NCBI RefSeq assembly: GCF_009720625.1
Contig: NZ_CP046266.1
Span: 3,233,501 to 3,297,500, forward strand
Length of the DNA: 64,000 nucleotides
Direction: 5' to 3'
DNA from: Metabacillus sediminilitoris
Lineage (GTDB): Bacteria > Bacillota > Bacilli > Bacillales > Bacillaceae
Position 1 is the stretch's first letter, and each line of letters opens with the position of its first letter. Made by a program: the position numbers and the translations under genes. This document shows, piece by piece, positions 35,334 to 50,746 of the stretch. The notes under the pieces were generated by a model. It did not search any database. It worked only from the letters and a program-made list of their open reading frames with translations, and had not been told where the DNA came from.

Positions 35334-36599
35334 TTACTGATTTCTTAAACGTGTATACTCTTCACCCATTTTTCCCGAAAGTTGTTCAGGTGTTAACGTA
35401 TCAGCTAATAATTCCTGGCCTGTAGTTGCCATAACATCCCACATTCCACTTGGTAAATACACACGGTCAAAATACGGTTCAACCATTACATCCTCATACT
35501 GTTTGTAGTACTCAGAGAAATAGTTTTCAGCATCAACATTTGTTAGTGCATCAGGTGCCGATGTTCCTTCCGCCATAATTTTTAAGTTTTCAGGTTGTGA
35601 AATAAAGTCAATAAATGCTCTCGCTTCTTCAGGATGCTTTGTATTTTTTGAAATAGCGATCGTATAACGTTCGCCGCCAATCCAACTTTGTTTATCTCCC
35701 TCATGAAATGCTGGTACCGGCATTGTCCCTACTTTGACTTCTGGGTTTAATTCCGTTGCATCTGGTCCAAGTGAGCCAGCTACGAATGTAAAAGCAATTT
35801 TATCTTGTGCAATCAGCTCTGTCGCTTGTTGAATCTTTGCTGTTAACACATCTTCATTGATTAATCCCTTCTCTTGCATTTCTTTGATTTTTTCAGCTAG
35901 CGGAGTATATTTCGACCAATCAAATGATCCATCTTTCAACTCATCTCCATAACTATTTTTCTCATCTGTTATGACTAAAGGAGTAGCTAACTCATCGAAA
36001 ATTTGTCCAATTGTCCAGTTATCTCCACCAGGAATCCATAAAGGCGTAACATCCCCTTTACTTTTTTCTTTAATCGTTTCAAGTGCTGTAATGAATTCAT
36101 CGATTGTTTTTGGCGGCTTTACTCCATACTTTTCTAACACATTTACGTTATAACTAATGCCATCTTTTGCTTGGTTAATCGGGAAAGCGTATACTTTTCC
36201 ACTGTCATCCTTAAGGATTTGGTCTAATGCCGGATCAAGATGCTGCACCCAATCCATATCCTTTTGATCAGCTACATATTCACCATAACGGAGCTGTGAC
36301 CAGCCATGTGTATCAAATAAATCAGGCATATCATTCGCAGCCATTTTGACACGAAGCATATCTTCATATCCTCCACCAGGAAGGTTTAATTCAATATTTA
36401 TTTCAGGATTTTCCTCTTCAAATTTTGCAACAACATTTTCAATTGCCTTTTTTTCTCCTTCATTAGACATTGTTAAGAAAAGCGATAATGAGACTTTTCC
36501 ATCCCCTGTTGATTCATTTGAAGCACCTTTATTTGTACATCCAGCTGCAATTATTGTGAAAGCGATAACAAAAGTTATCAAACTCATAAACTTCTTCAT
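35334..36599 (-). CDS. melE: Alpha-galactoside-binding lipoprotein (MelE type)
   Basis: 421 residues, SBP_bac_1 fold. Signal peptide with lipobox TIIAAGC, then SLSLFLTMSNEGEKKAIENVVAKFEEENP. Other conserved parts: VYAFPINQAKDGISYNVNVLEKYGVKPP and IAQDKIAFTFVAGSL. Captures melibiose or raffinose-family sugars for the permease pair. Start ATG behind GGGGGAAG. Confidence 0.9.
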   Translation of the reverse strand: MKKFMSLITFVIAFTIIAAGCTNKGASNESTGDGKVSLSLFLTMSNEGEKKAIENVVAKFEEENPEINIELNLPGGGYEDMLRVKMAANDMPDLFDTHGWSQLRYGEYVADQKDMDWVQHLDPALDQILKDDSGKVYAFPINQAKDGISYNVNVLEKYGVKPPKTIDEFITALETIKEKSKGDVTPLWIPGGDNWTIGQIFDELATPLVITDEKNSYGDELKDGSFDWSKYTPLAEKIKEMQEKGLINEDVLTAKIQQATELIAQDKIAFTFVAGSLGPDATELNPEVKVGTMPVPAFHEGDKQSWIGGERYTIAISKNTKHPEEARAFIDFISQPENLKIMAEGTSAPDALTNVDAENYFSEYYKQYEDVMVEPYFDRVYLPSGMWDVMATTGQELLADTLTPEQLSGKMGEEYTRLRNQ

Positions 36600-36915
36600 T
36601 TACTTCCCCCACATTCTAATTAAGTAATAAATGAAAATGAATTCTTTGATGTGTGAGACAATGTTGTAAGTACAAAGCATTATTTTTGCCTTAAAACAAA
36701 ACTTATTTTATAATATAATTCTAGATCTTTTTCCCTTTTAATAAGGGGAGATTGGAGATTGAAGAGTCTTAGGAACTAGTTCTTATTTAAATCAATTCTG
36801 CCAAATTGATTTTTTGAACCCTTTGACTTTTTAATCTCATTTTAACAGGCTATCAAAACCAAACTGATCTTCTATCTTTCCCCTACCATCACCCCCCTTA
36901 AGCTTCCTCATCTCG
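36600..36915. other. Non-coding gap between melE and melR
   Basis: 316 bases without a gene. Contains a 9-bp hairpin (36789-36797 with 36804-36812) with a T run on the plus-strand side. No LacI-type palindrome with a central CG is seen here, and no clear promoter. Confidence 0.4.
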
Positions 36916-38010
<1,095 letters not shown>

Positions 38011-38039
38011 TTACTTGATGATTAAATATTAACAGATGA

Positions 38040-38053
38040 ATAAAACGCTTTCA
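38040..38053. promoter_or_regulatory. cre-like site upstream of melR
   Basis: On the minus strand TGAAAGCGTTTTAT: the first half is a perfect cre half (TGAAAGCG), the terminal CA is missing. Confidence 0.4.
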
Positions 38054-38236
38054 ATAAGTTTTTTAATAATTTCAACAATTTTGATTCTCTTTAATTACTT
38101 ATATTACCTAGATAAATTAATGAATCACCTTCTCTTACCAGTAAATCAACAGTAAATCTTTACTAAATAATAAATTATTTACTGCTAAATACTTTTTTAA
38201 CTTTTGATTGATTTACTAAATTTTTTCATATAAAAA

Positions 38237-38263
38237 CCTTGATAGGCTTATTCCCTATCAAGG
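38237..38263 (-). terminator. Terminator after adenine deaminase
   Basis: Ten-bp perfect stem CCTTGATAGG/CCTATCAAGG with TTTTT on the minus strand. The rest of 37951-38236 is AT-rich and empty. Confidence 0.88.
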
Positions 38264-38296
38264 CTTCTTTTCTCTTCATCTAGTCATTTTCAAAGA

Positions 38297-40021
38297 TTAT
38301 AAACCAACATTGATATGCTCAAAAGCAGTTACATCAAAAAGTCCCTTATCCGTAAGTTTCAATTCAGGAATGACCGGCAAGCATAAGAATGATAAAATCA
38401 TAAAAATATTTTGCGAATGGTTATCTACAATCATTTCTAGTTTTTCATGTAGGTCAGTTAATTGTTTTCCTACAAATTCATATGGTTGATCAGACATTAA
38501 ACCAGCGATAGGAAGTTGAACTTCAGCCATCACTTCTCCATTTTTAACGATCACTAATCCGCCTTGAATGTTTCGTAATCGTTCGATTGCAATCAATATA
38601 TCTTCATCATTTGTGCCAGCAGCTACAATATTATGTGAATCGTGTGCAACTGTTGAGGCGATTGCCCCTGACAATAATTTTAATCCATGAACGATTCCAA
38701 GACCTACATGACCAGTATGATTATGTCTTTCACAAACAACCATTTTCAAATAATCTTTTTCAAGATTAGGCTTAAAAAAACCATCTTCCTGGTCAACAAA
38801 GTCAATTCGTTTTTTCGTGATAATTTTCCCTGGTAAAATCTCGATAATATGGGCTTTTTGCTGATCCTTAATTGGTATTCGAAGCATTTCTTTCGAAATG
38901 GATTGTAACTTTACTGATTGCATAATTGAACTTGGAATTAAAATTTGTTCCTGCTTTGGCTTGCTGTCAATTTTCATGATTTTTCCACTTTTGATGACGT
39001 GATGAATCGTTAAATCTTTGAGGTTATCGACAATTAGCAGATCTGCAAGATACCCTGGGGCAACGGCACCTTTGTTTTCTATCCCATGGCATAATGCATT
39101 ATTAATAGTAGCCATTTGGATCGCTATTAGAGGATCTAGTCCGTTTGTAACAGCAAGCTTTATCGCATGATTGATCGTCCCTTCTGCAATTAATTCATCG
39201 AGATGCTTATCATCTGTACAAAAAGAAAACCTTGTACTATTTCTTTCGTTAATGGCAGGTAAAATTGCTAACAAATCTTTTGCTGCAGAACCTTCCCTTA
39301 CTAAGACGTTAAAACCTTTTCTCACTCGGCGGATTGCTTCCTCTTTGTTTACAGCTTCATGATCATTTCTTATCGACGCAATACTATATATATCAAGCTC
39401 TCGATCAGTTAATCCAGCTGCATGACCATCGATGATGAATTTCTTTTCTTTCACCATTCTTATTTTCTCCATCATATCCTTTTCATGATGAACAACTGCT
39501 GGATAATCCATAACTTCTGCTAGACCGATTACACTTTCTTCATCTATCAACTGTTGCAAATCTTCTGAAGTAAGTGTCGCCCCATTATTTTCAAAACGAG
39601 TTGCAGGAACACTAGAGGGCAGTTTCATTAAGATATCGACGCTGGCGCCTGCTGCATCATTAATCATGAACTTAATACCATCTATACCTGATACATTCGC
39701 AATTTCATGCGGATCTGTGACGACTGTCGTAATTCCGTGTTTAATGATCGCTCGAGAGAATTCTGAGGGTCTCACCATTGTTGATTCAATATGGATATGA
39801 CCATCGATAAATCCTGGAATAATGAACTTATTTGAGACATCTACAGTATTTTCAATTGCATCAAAATGCCCGATCCCAACTATATATCCTTTATATATGG
39901 CAATATCTGCCTTAAATGTTTCTAATGAAAACACATCTACAATCTCACCGTTCTTTAGAATGAGATCTACGTCATTTAAATTTTTTGCTTTTTCAATTAA
40001 GTCTGAAATGAAATCAGTCAT
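38297..40021 (-). CDS. ade: Adenine deaminase
   Basis: 574 residues, amidohydrolase superfamily, converting adenine to hypoxanthine and ammonia. Metal-binding FIDGHIHIESTMV, TDPHEIANVSGI, IIDGHAAGL and the aspartate-containing FCTDDKHLDEL are in order, followed by the family C-terminal domain (GHVGLGIVHGLKLLSGAIASTVAHDSHN). Length matches B. subtilis AdeC. The preceding gene is a disrupted ribokinase, so the pair formed a nucleoside salvage operon. Confidence 0.95.
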   Translation of the reverse strand: MTDFISDLIEKAKNLNDVDLILKNGEIVDVFSLETFKADIAIYKGYIVGIGHFDAIENTVDVSNKFIIPGFIDGHIHIESTMVRPSEFSRAIIKHGITTVVTDPHEIANVSGIDGIKFMINDAAGASVDILMKLPSSVPATRFENNGATLTSEDLQQLIDEESVIGLAEVMDYPAVVHHEKDMMEKIRMVKEKKFIIDGHAAGLTDRELDIYSIASIRNDHEAVNKEEAIRRVRKGFNVLVREGSAAKDLLAILPAINERNSTRFSFCTDDKHLDELIAEGTINHAIKLAVTNGLDPLIAIQMATINNALCHGIENKGAVAPGYLADLLIVDNLKDLTIHHVIKSGKIMKIDSKPKQEQILIPSSIMQSVKLQSISKEMLRIPIKDQQKAHIIEILPGKIITKKRIDFVDQEDGFFKPNLEKDYLKMVVCERHNHTGHVGLGIVHGLKLLSGAIASTVAHDSHNIVAAGTNDEDILIAIERLRNIQGGLVIVKNGEVMAEVQLPIAGLMSDQPYEFVGKQLTDLHEKLEMIVDNHSQNIFMILSFLCLPVIPELKLTDKGLFDVTAFEHINVGL

Positions 40022-40082
40022 GAAAATATCCTCCGTTTACAAAAAAAGTGATAAGCTTTTAACTTTACCACCTTTCTAGTAT

Positions 40083-40965
40083 TTAGATCATTGTGTCCTT
40101 TAAGCGTTTATTAACATCATCAAAAGATGGCATTCCTTTTTGCGCACCTAATTTCTCGACTGAAAGAGATGCTGCTGCATTTGCAAATTGAATGGCATCC
40201 TTTATTTCCTTGCCATTGTTAATTGCAAATGCGAAAGCTCCATTGAATGTATCTCCTGCACCAGTCGTATCCACAACTGTTGTTTTGAAGCCCTCGACTT
40301 GCACAATGTCAGTACCATTGAAATAGACCGCTCCCGCTTCACCTAATGTAACAATTAATTTATTAGGATATTTCTTCAAAAGCCCCTCAGAGTATCCTCC
40401 AAATAATTCCTCACATTCTGTTTCATTAGGAGTAATATAGGTTGCCATTTCAATCATTTTCTTTGTACAAGAGGCAGTTGGAGCTGGATTTAATAAAACA
40501 GGAACATCTAGTTCATGACAAATTGTTAATACTTCCTCAACCGTTTCTGTTAAGATCTCTAACTGAACGATGACAAGATCACTTTTTGCTATAAGTTCTT
40601 TTTTTTGTTGAACATGTAAAGGGGTTAAGGTGTAATTCGCACCTGGGACGACAATGATACTATTATCTCCTTTAGTAATCACAATATTTGCAATTCCTGT
40701 AAATTGCTCTTGATCTATATTAATATGTTCGATACTAATGCTCTCATTTGTTAAATGCTCAAGCAGCTCCTTACCAAACATATCCTTACCTACATTTCCA
40801 ACAAAATTGACTTTGCCGCCTAATCTAGCGGCCGAAACAGCCTGGTTAGCTCCTTTTCCACCTGGAAATGTGGAATAGGACTGGCCGAAAAGTTTCACCT
40901 TGCTGCGGCTTTTTTTCACACTCTACGACTAAATCCATATTAATACTGCCAACTACAGTAATCAT
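40083..40965 (-). pseudogene. rbsK: Ribokinase, frameshifted near the N-terminus
   Basis: Phosphorylates D-ribose at O5. The body reads well (STFPGGKGANQAVSAARLGG, LNPAP, VDTTGAGDTFNGAFA with catalytic aspartate), but the true start lies in another frame. ATG 40965 behind AGGCGGTG opens MITVVGSINMDLVVECEKKPQQGET, the normal ribokinase beginning, then goes out of frame at about 40888-40896 before FGQSYSTFPGG. A two-base loss (CT from a CTCT) or one-base gain explains it. A GTG at 40919 would give a protein lacking the first strand and its ribose-binding aspartate. Either a pseudogene or a sequencing error. Confidence 0.85.
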
Positions 40966-41115
40966 TCTGACACCGCCTGTTACAATAAATTATTTTGTTT
41001 TCTAAACTTTAACACAAAATGGTGCAATTAAGGTATTATTCGTCCGGATATCTCCCAAGAAATATTGATGATCATTTGCATCCTCTTACTCTAAACCTAC
41101 TGTCTGAAACATTCG

Positions 41116-41156
41116 AAGGCGTCTAGTCAGTGGCTCAGCACTCTTCTAGACGCCTT
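41116..41156. terminator. Hairpin between the ABC remnant and ribokinase
   Basis: Eleven-bp stem AAGGCGTCTAG/CTAGACGCCTT with an inner AGTG/CACT stem. The T-rich stretch is on the plus-strand side; on the minus strand, where the neighbouring genes lie, no T tract follows, so the direction is uncertain. Confidence 0.5.
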
Positions 41157-41196
41157 GTTTTATTTAATGATATTATAAAAATCCCATTTCGGTAAA

Positions 41197-42557
41197 CTAA
41201 GCACCAAACTGTGCGCTGTGTAAGCGACTATATGCGCCTCCAACTTCCAACAGCTCATCATGGCTACCTTGTTCAGCAATCCCTTGATTTGTAACCACAA
41301 TGATCCTGTCCGCATTTTTTATCGTTGCAAGGCGATGAGCAATCACCAAAGTTGTTCTTCCTTGTGACAACTCGGATAACGCTTGCTGTATGGCATGTTC
41401 AGTTTCAGTATCAAGCGCAGATGTTGCTTCATCAAGAATAAGAATGGACGGGTTTTTCAAAAACATTCGCGCGATTGATAGTCTTTTCTTTTGCCCTCCT
41501 GAAAGCTTTACTCCCCTTTCACCGATGAGTGTGTCGAGACCTTCAGGCAGCTTCTTAATAACATCAAAAATTTGAGCACGTCTTGCAGCATCCCAGATTT
41601 CATCATCCGTTGCTCCTAATCGGCAGTATGCGATATTTTCCCTGATCGTTCCGTCAAACAAGAAGACATCTTGCTGGACAATGCCGATATGCGACCGTAA
41701 CGATTCTAACTTCATATCCGTAATATTGATTCCATTAATTGAAATCACACCTTGATCGATATCATAAAATCGGGCAACTAAACTGCAAATCGTTGTTTTA
41801 CCAGCTCCCAAAGGTGCTACCAATGCAACGGTTTCACCAGCGAAATTTGTTCTGCCGTCATTGTCGTTTTCGTTAATGACTGATTTACCCTATTAAACAG
41901 AGCAATTTCATAATCCTTGCGAACAAATTCCTTCACAACTCTAATTCCAGCAATATTTTCCTGCAGTTTTGTATTTAGCTGGTCCAGCCCTTCCTGAACA
42001 CGTTTAAACCATGCCCCAGCTTTTCTTGAAAGGAAAATAATAAAAAATATCAAAATTGGGATCAAGACTAGAAGGATCGGAAAAAGCTCTCGTGCCTGAA
42101 AAAACACAATAAGGATACTGCCGATAAATAAAAGCGGTCCTCTCACTAATACCCGAAGTGTCATCATGAAAGCCGTTTGTACCAATGAAAGATCACTTGT
42201 TATAATCGTAATTAACTTTCCGGTCCCAAACTTATCTCGGTTTTCACTCGAAAAATGTTCTACCTGCTTAAAAACTTCCCTTCTAATATCTGTTGCAAAA
42301 TTTACAGCTGCACGCGTACTAAATATCGTACAACCCGCTCCTCCGACTAATCCAAGAATGGCTGCACATATCATCAAAATACCCATTTGTATGACATATG
42401 CCGTATTATTGTTTGCGATCCCATTATCAATGATTTTCTGCATAATTAACGGCTGTAAAAGATCCATTGACACCTCTAAAGCCATTAATAACGGGGCTAA
42501 AACAACAAATATCCGATAAGGTTTCGTGTATTTCCACAACGTCATGACGGATTTCAT
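41197..42557 (-). pseudogene. ABC exporter half-transporter with internal deletion
   Basis: Two pieces of one gene. 42557-41817 encodes the first ~240 residues of an ABC exporter membrane domain (MTLWKYTKPYRIFVVLAPLL... VQEGLDQLNTKLQENIAGIRVVKEF). 41823-41197 encodes the nucleotide-binding domain from the Walker A (GAGKTT) through LSGGQKKRLSIARMFLKNPSILILDEATSALD and the H-loop. The join at about 41830 goes straight from TMTAEQ into another frame that reads FAGETVALVAPLGAGKTT. About 120-140 residues (last helices and the start of the ATPase domain) are missing, and the frame is shifted. Start ATG is coupled to the preceding PadR-type gene by an ATGA overlap. Confidence 0.85.
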
Positions 42558-43275
42558 TCATCTACCTCCTTTCCTTGTTGTTTTCTTTCTTGCTGATCTG
42601 ACCAGTTAATCACCTGTTCACGCGCATTTTTTAAAATTGAGATGAATTCTTCAGCATGTTCTGGCTTCTCATCGCAATGTGATACTCTAACATAAATTTA
42701 TCCATTTCTTCCCTTACAAGACCCGCATGCTTTGATTGCTTCCACATTAAACGGATTCGCCAGTCCTCCCAAAACACATCTTCCTCACCTTGAACAGCTT
42801 CCGCTAAAAATAACAAGCCATCTGAATGTAATGTATAGACCTTTTTATCTCCTTGTTCAACAACTGTTATTAGTCCTTTATCATGTAAATCCTGTAAAGC
42901 AGGATTTACTGTCCCGGCACTTGGAGTATAATAACCATTGCTTCTTTCTTCTAATAACTTCATCACCTGATAGCCATGCCTCGGCTCTTCTTTTAATAGC
43001 TTGAGAATAGCTATCTGGATAAGTCCTCTCCGTTTCATACCTTTTGAATTTGGTTTTGAAGGCCGATCGAATAGGTTACGTGCATTTTTTAAGCCTTTTC
43101 TTGTAACGGAATAGATGCCATTGTTAACTTGTATCATTTCATCCCTAACTAATTTTTCAAGAACCTTTGTTGAATTTTCATCTCCTAAAATATGTAACAA
43201 TTCCTGCTCATTTAAATGATTACGACTTAAATGGCCTAGGATTGTCAAAAAATCTTAATTTATAAACAGGGACAT
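42554..43275 (-). pseudogene. PadR family regulator with nonsense codon and frameshift
   Basis: The original start is ATG 43275 behind a strong GGAGGTG, but codon 7 is TAA (43255-43257). The same frame continues DFLTILGHLSRNHLNEQELLHIL. The PadR winged helix is intact (RGLIQIAILKLLKEEPRHGYQVMKLLEER, YYTPSAGTVNPALQDLHDKGLI). At about 42676 a one-base loss ends the reading frame early (42631). The neighbouring frame carries the natural C-terminus EKPEHAEEFISILKNAREQV and stops at 42554, overlapping the ABC gene start (ATGA). Such PadR genes usually repress the adjacent multidrug exporter. Confidence 0.85.
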
Positions 43276-43487
43276 TTTACACCTCCATAGGGGTTTTACT
43301 ATTACGATTAATTTTATTCGATATAAAAAAGCATCTCTTACGAGGATGCTTTATCGTTTAATTTATCAATTATTCATTTCACCTATAAAATGACTTCTTC
43401 ATATAAAAAGATATAACATTTATTCTTTTTTATAGGAGGTATACGGTTGGCGGGGCGTTTGTCGACCTCTTTCTTACAAAGGGATAT

Positions 43488-43937
43488 ATGCGTGAACCAC
43501 ATTGGCATCCAAATTCATGGGAATTAGATGTTATCGTTTCAGGTGAAGCAATGATATCCATCGTAGATCCAGATACTAAAAAACTGCATAATTATAAGGC
43601 AAAACCAGGTCAAGTCGTGTTTATCCCAATGGCATGGTGGCATTGGATCAGACCTATAACAGAAAAACTGCATCTTCATCTATTTTTTAATAATGATCAA
43701 TTTGAAACAGCAGAAGGTTCTGATACATTGCGTCTAACTCCACCGAAAGTGTTTCACGCTGCATACGGAGTAGATAAAGAAAAAATCGCTGAAGCCTTAT
43801 CACCAATTAAAGAATCAGTTGTGATTGGTCCCCCCTCAAAAGACAGTATTCATTCAAGAGCTAATGACACTGAAAAGGTGAACAATCATGATGGAGAAAT
43901 TTTGATTAATATTAATAATCGCACAATTGATTTATAA
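43488..43937 (+). CDS. Cupin protein (oxalate-decarboxylase-like single cupin), 5'-truncated
   Basis: 149 residues from ATG 43488 (AAAGGG upstream). Metal-binding cupin motifs are clear: REPHWHPNSWELDVIVSGEA supplies two histidines and a glutamate, and PGQVVFIPMAWWHWI the third histidine region. Homology-like coding continues upstream in frame (GGAFVDLFLTKGY, from about 43440) without any start codon. An AGGAGGT site stands at 43434-43440 directly before it. Relatives carry about 40-50 further residues, so the 5' end appears deleted or replaced. The shortened product keeps the metal site and might still fold. Confidence 0.7.
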   Translation: MREPHWHPNSWELDVIVSGEAMISIVDPDTKKLHNYKAKPGQVVFIPMAWWHWIRPITEKLHLHLFFNNDQFETAEGSDTLRLTPPKVFHAAYGVDKEKIAEALSPIKESVVIGPPSKDSIHSRANDTEKVNNHDGEILININNRTIDL

Positions 43938-43974
43938 CAAACGATGAAAAGGTATGGCTTTTCCATGCCTTTTT

Positions 43975-44187
43975 TTAATCCAGGTATGTCGCTATATCCT
44001 TTACCAAATCAATTAAATAGTACATTTGTGTGATCAAAAAAGAAAAAAGAATAACGATCATTGAACCGAATGTGTAAACAGCTGCTTCAGGTGGATCACC
44101 GTCTCCAATGAAAAAAGAAGACAAAATTAATAAAAGAATGAAACAAGCCAAAACACTAAAGAAGAACATACTAATATACTTTGCCAT
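43975..44187 (-). CDS. Small two-helix membrane protein of unknown function
   Basis: 70 residues: helix one about 5-28 (ISMFFFSVLACFILLLILSS), a GDGDPPEAAV loop, helix two about 38-62. Start ATG has AAGGGG at suitable spacing. No family recognised. It lies convergent with the cupin gene and 42 bases downstream of the GNAT gene on the same strand. Confidence 0.6.
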   Translation of the reverse strand: MAKYISMFFFSVLACFILLLILSSFFIGDGDPPEAAVYTFGSMIVILFSFLITQMYYLIDLVKDIATYLD

Positions 44188-44229
44188 TCATGATCCCCTT
44201 TGCTCGATATCAATTACTCACAGATCATT

Positions 44230-44772
44230 TTATGTATGCAGACTTCGCCACTCTGCCCATTCATTTTCTAACATACTCATCTCCAATGAGCTCCAATATG
44301 TGTTCCCGATTCTTCTTGAATCCCTAAGGACTCCTTCCTTTTTAAAACCTACCTTTTCATAACAGTTAATTGCCGAAACGTTAAAGTCAAAAACTCCAAG
44401 ACTTACTCGATGTAAGTTTAGTTCACCAAACGCAATCTTTAGGACCTCTTTCAGCATCTGTTGACCAATACCTTGGCCGCGAACATCTTTATTCCCAACT
44501 AAAACCTTGCCTACTCGTGCAGATTTATGTTTCCTATCAACATTTCCTAACGAAATATGCCCGATCACTTTACCTGTTTCTTTATGTAATACTTTATAGA
44601 CATACTTGTCAGCCTCATCATGATTTGCATTCGCAAGATATGTCGTTAACTGACTTTCAGTTAACGGATACTCAAAAGCAGGCCCGCCCCATTGTAAAAG
44701 AAATTCTGGTGAATCGATCCAATTGATTAATTGTTTGAAATCAGAACGTGTAAAATAGCTTAGTTTTATCAA
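44230..44772 (-). CDS. GNAT family N-acetyltransferase
   Basis: About 180 residues from TTG 44772, six bases after AAGGGAG; the longer reading to 44790 begins before that site. Acetyl-CoA-binding motif A is seen as VGKVLVGNKDVRGQGIGQQMLKEVLKIAF, followed by LHRVSLGVFDFNVSAINCYEKVGFKKEGVLRDS, typical of RimJ/RimL-type acetyltransferases. Substrate unknown; may acetylate a protein N-terminus or small molecule. Confidence 0.88.
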   Translation of the reverse strand: MIKLSYFTRSDFKQLINWIDSPEFLLQWGGPAFEYPLTESQLTTYLANANHDEADKYVYKVLHKETGKVIGHISLGNVDRKHKSARVGKVLVGNKDVRGQGIGQQMLKEVLKIAFGELNLHRVSLGVFDFNVSAINCYEKVGFKKEGVLRDSRRIGNTYWSSLEMSMLENEWAEWRSLHT

Positions 44773-44790
44773 ATCCTGCTCTCCCTTCAA

Positions 44791-45206
44791 TCGCTTTCAA
44801 CCATGCCACAAAGTAGCATCCATTCTTGTCTTCTCTAAATAATCATTCTATTAAAATTATAAAATATTACTATGAATATAAAAATATAAAAATTCTATAA
44901 AAAATGGAACTATTAAACGATTGTACCCCTCTTGGGGGGGTGAGAATCAATCTAAATGAAAGAATTTTCTTTTGCTGTCTTTCAGATGATATGAAGGCCT
45001 TTTCTTTTGCTATTTAGTTGTGGTTTTTACTTTCATCTGGGCTATGATGGTCTTTTCCTTTAGCTAATTTAGAATTATTAAACCTTTATCATAACTCCAT
45101 CCAATAAAAAAAGACCAGTATCTCAGTATCTCTACTTTTCCTCAGGCTAGTTATTATATCTTTTCCTTAGGTTCTCTTTTTTATATTGTGATAGTTTAAC
45201 ACAAAT
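44791..45206. other. Non-coding region downstream of the rRNA operon
   Basis: No gene. Holds a GC-rich CCCC TCTT GGGG hairpin (44935 region), two degenerate copies of a unit around TTTTCTTTTGCT plus CTTTCATCTG (44966-45070) and a second terminator-like AAAAAAAGACCAGTATCTC stretch (45109-45128). Confidence 0.45.
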
Positions 45207-45237
45207 AAAAAAGACCAGCATCTCTGTTGATCTTTTT
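45207..45237 (-). terminator. rRNA operon terminator
   Basis: AAAAAGA/TCTTTTT arms with an inner CAGCA/TGTTG stem, T run on the minus strand, seven bases beyond the 5S gene. Confidence 0.8.
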
Positions 45238-45243
45238 CTTCTT

Positions 45244-45359
<116 letters not shown>

Positions 45360-45439
45360 TAATATTAAGTTTGAAGGGATATTCCTTCAAAACTAGATAA
45401 CGATTCACAATTCAATTCACTCAACTGAGTTTATACTCT

Positions 45440-45562
45440 TACATTGTCCAGCTCCAGAAGCCAAATCCTACGGTCATTTCACACTCTCCTGCGAAGTCAA
45501 AGTACGACTTCTTCTCGAGCGCTCCAATGCCCTATGGATTTAAGCGGGCTTCTTCCGCTTTT
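45440..45562. repeat. Hairpin-forming repeat-like element in the 23S-5S spacer
   Basis: Begins TTGTCCAGCTCCAG (45444 region), contains a GAAGTC/GACTTC hairpin (45493-45498 with 45506-45511) and inverted ends AGAAGCC...AAATCC against GGATTT...GGCTTCT. The opening and hairpin resemble an interspersed element common in Bacillus genomes; it makes this spacer about 210 bases instead of the usual roughly 50-100. Confidence 0.55.
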
Positions 45563-45566
45563 CTAT

Positions 45567-50354
<4,788 letters not shown>

Positions 50355-50640
50355 AAGAGTTGACTTGCACATGATGTGCTGACTTCTACGTTCGTCACAG
50401 GACGTGACAGTTCTTAGTAGAAGTTCCTTAGCCTTTCATTTGTACTATATAGTACGTTTTTGTTAATTAGAATTAACGTTGACGTTCTGCTTTGTTTAGT
50501 TTTCAAAGAACTATTTGTTTTTATAGCTTCTAAACTCAAGCTACAAAACCATTTTATCCAAAAACTTCATTTCTTTAAACTTCTACGAAAGATGTGAGAA
50601 GAAAAAATTATCGCTTTCTATTTAACTACTTTTCAGCGAC
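50355..50640 (-). other. rRNA leader with processing stems
   Basis: Contains GCACA/TGTGC (50367-50379), an ACTTCTAC/GTAGAAGT stem (50382-50389 with 50417-50424) enclosing GTCAC/GTGAC with loop AGGAC (50394-50408), and boxA-like sequence near 50490-50510. No gene. Confidence 0.6.
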
Positions 50641-50647
50641 AAGAAAT

Positions 50648-50676
50648 ATCTTATCATTCATTTTCGAATAAGTCAA
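50648..50676 (-). promoter_or_regulatory. rRNA promoter P2
   Basis: Minus strand TTGACT (50671-50676), 17-bp spacer, TAAGAT (50648-50653), followed by TTTCTTGTCGCTG. Confidence 0.75.
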
Positions 50677-50717
50677 TACTTATTATCAACTGAGCTATTC
50701 GATCAGCGACAAGAGAT

Positions 50718-50746
50718 ATCATATCAAAACATTTTCTTAATGTCAA
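50718..50746 (-). promoter_or_regulatory. rRNA promoter P1
   Basis: Minus strand TTGACA (50741-50746), 17-bp spacer, TATGAT (50718-50723), followed by CTCTTGTCGCTG, nearly the same initial sequence as P2 about 70 bp downstream. The stretch 50747-51026 is AT-rich with no gene. Confidence 0.85.

Noticed and set aside
40966..41115. Purine riboswitch upstream of the ribokinase-adenine deaminase operon
   Set aside because: The conserved purine aptamer core and three-way junction pairing were not found; only a weak TTGCAC promoter-like sequence is seen.
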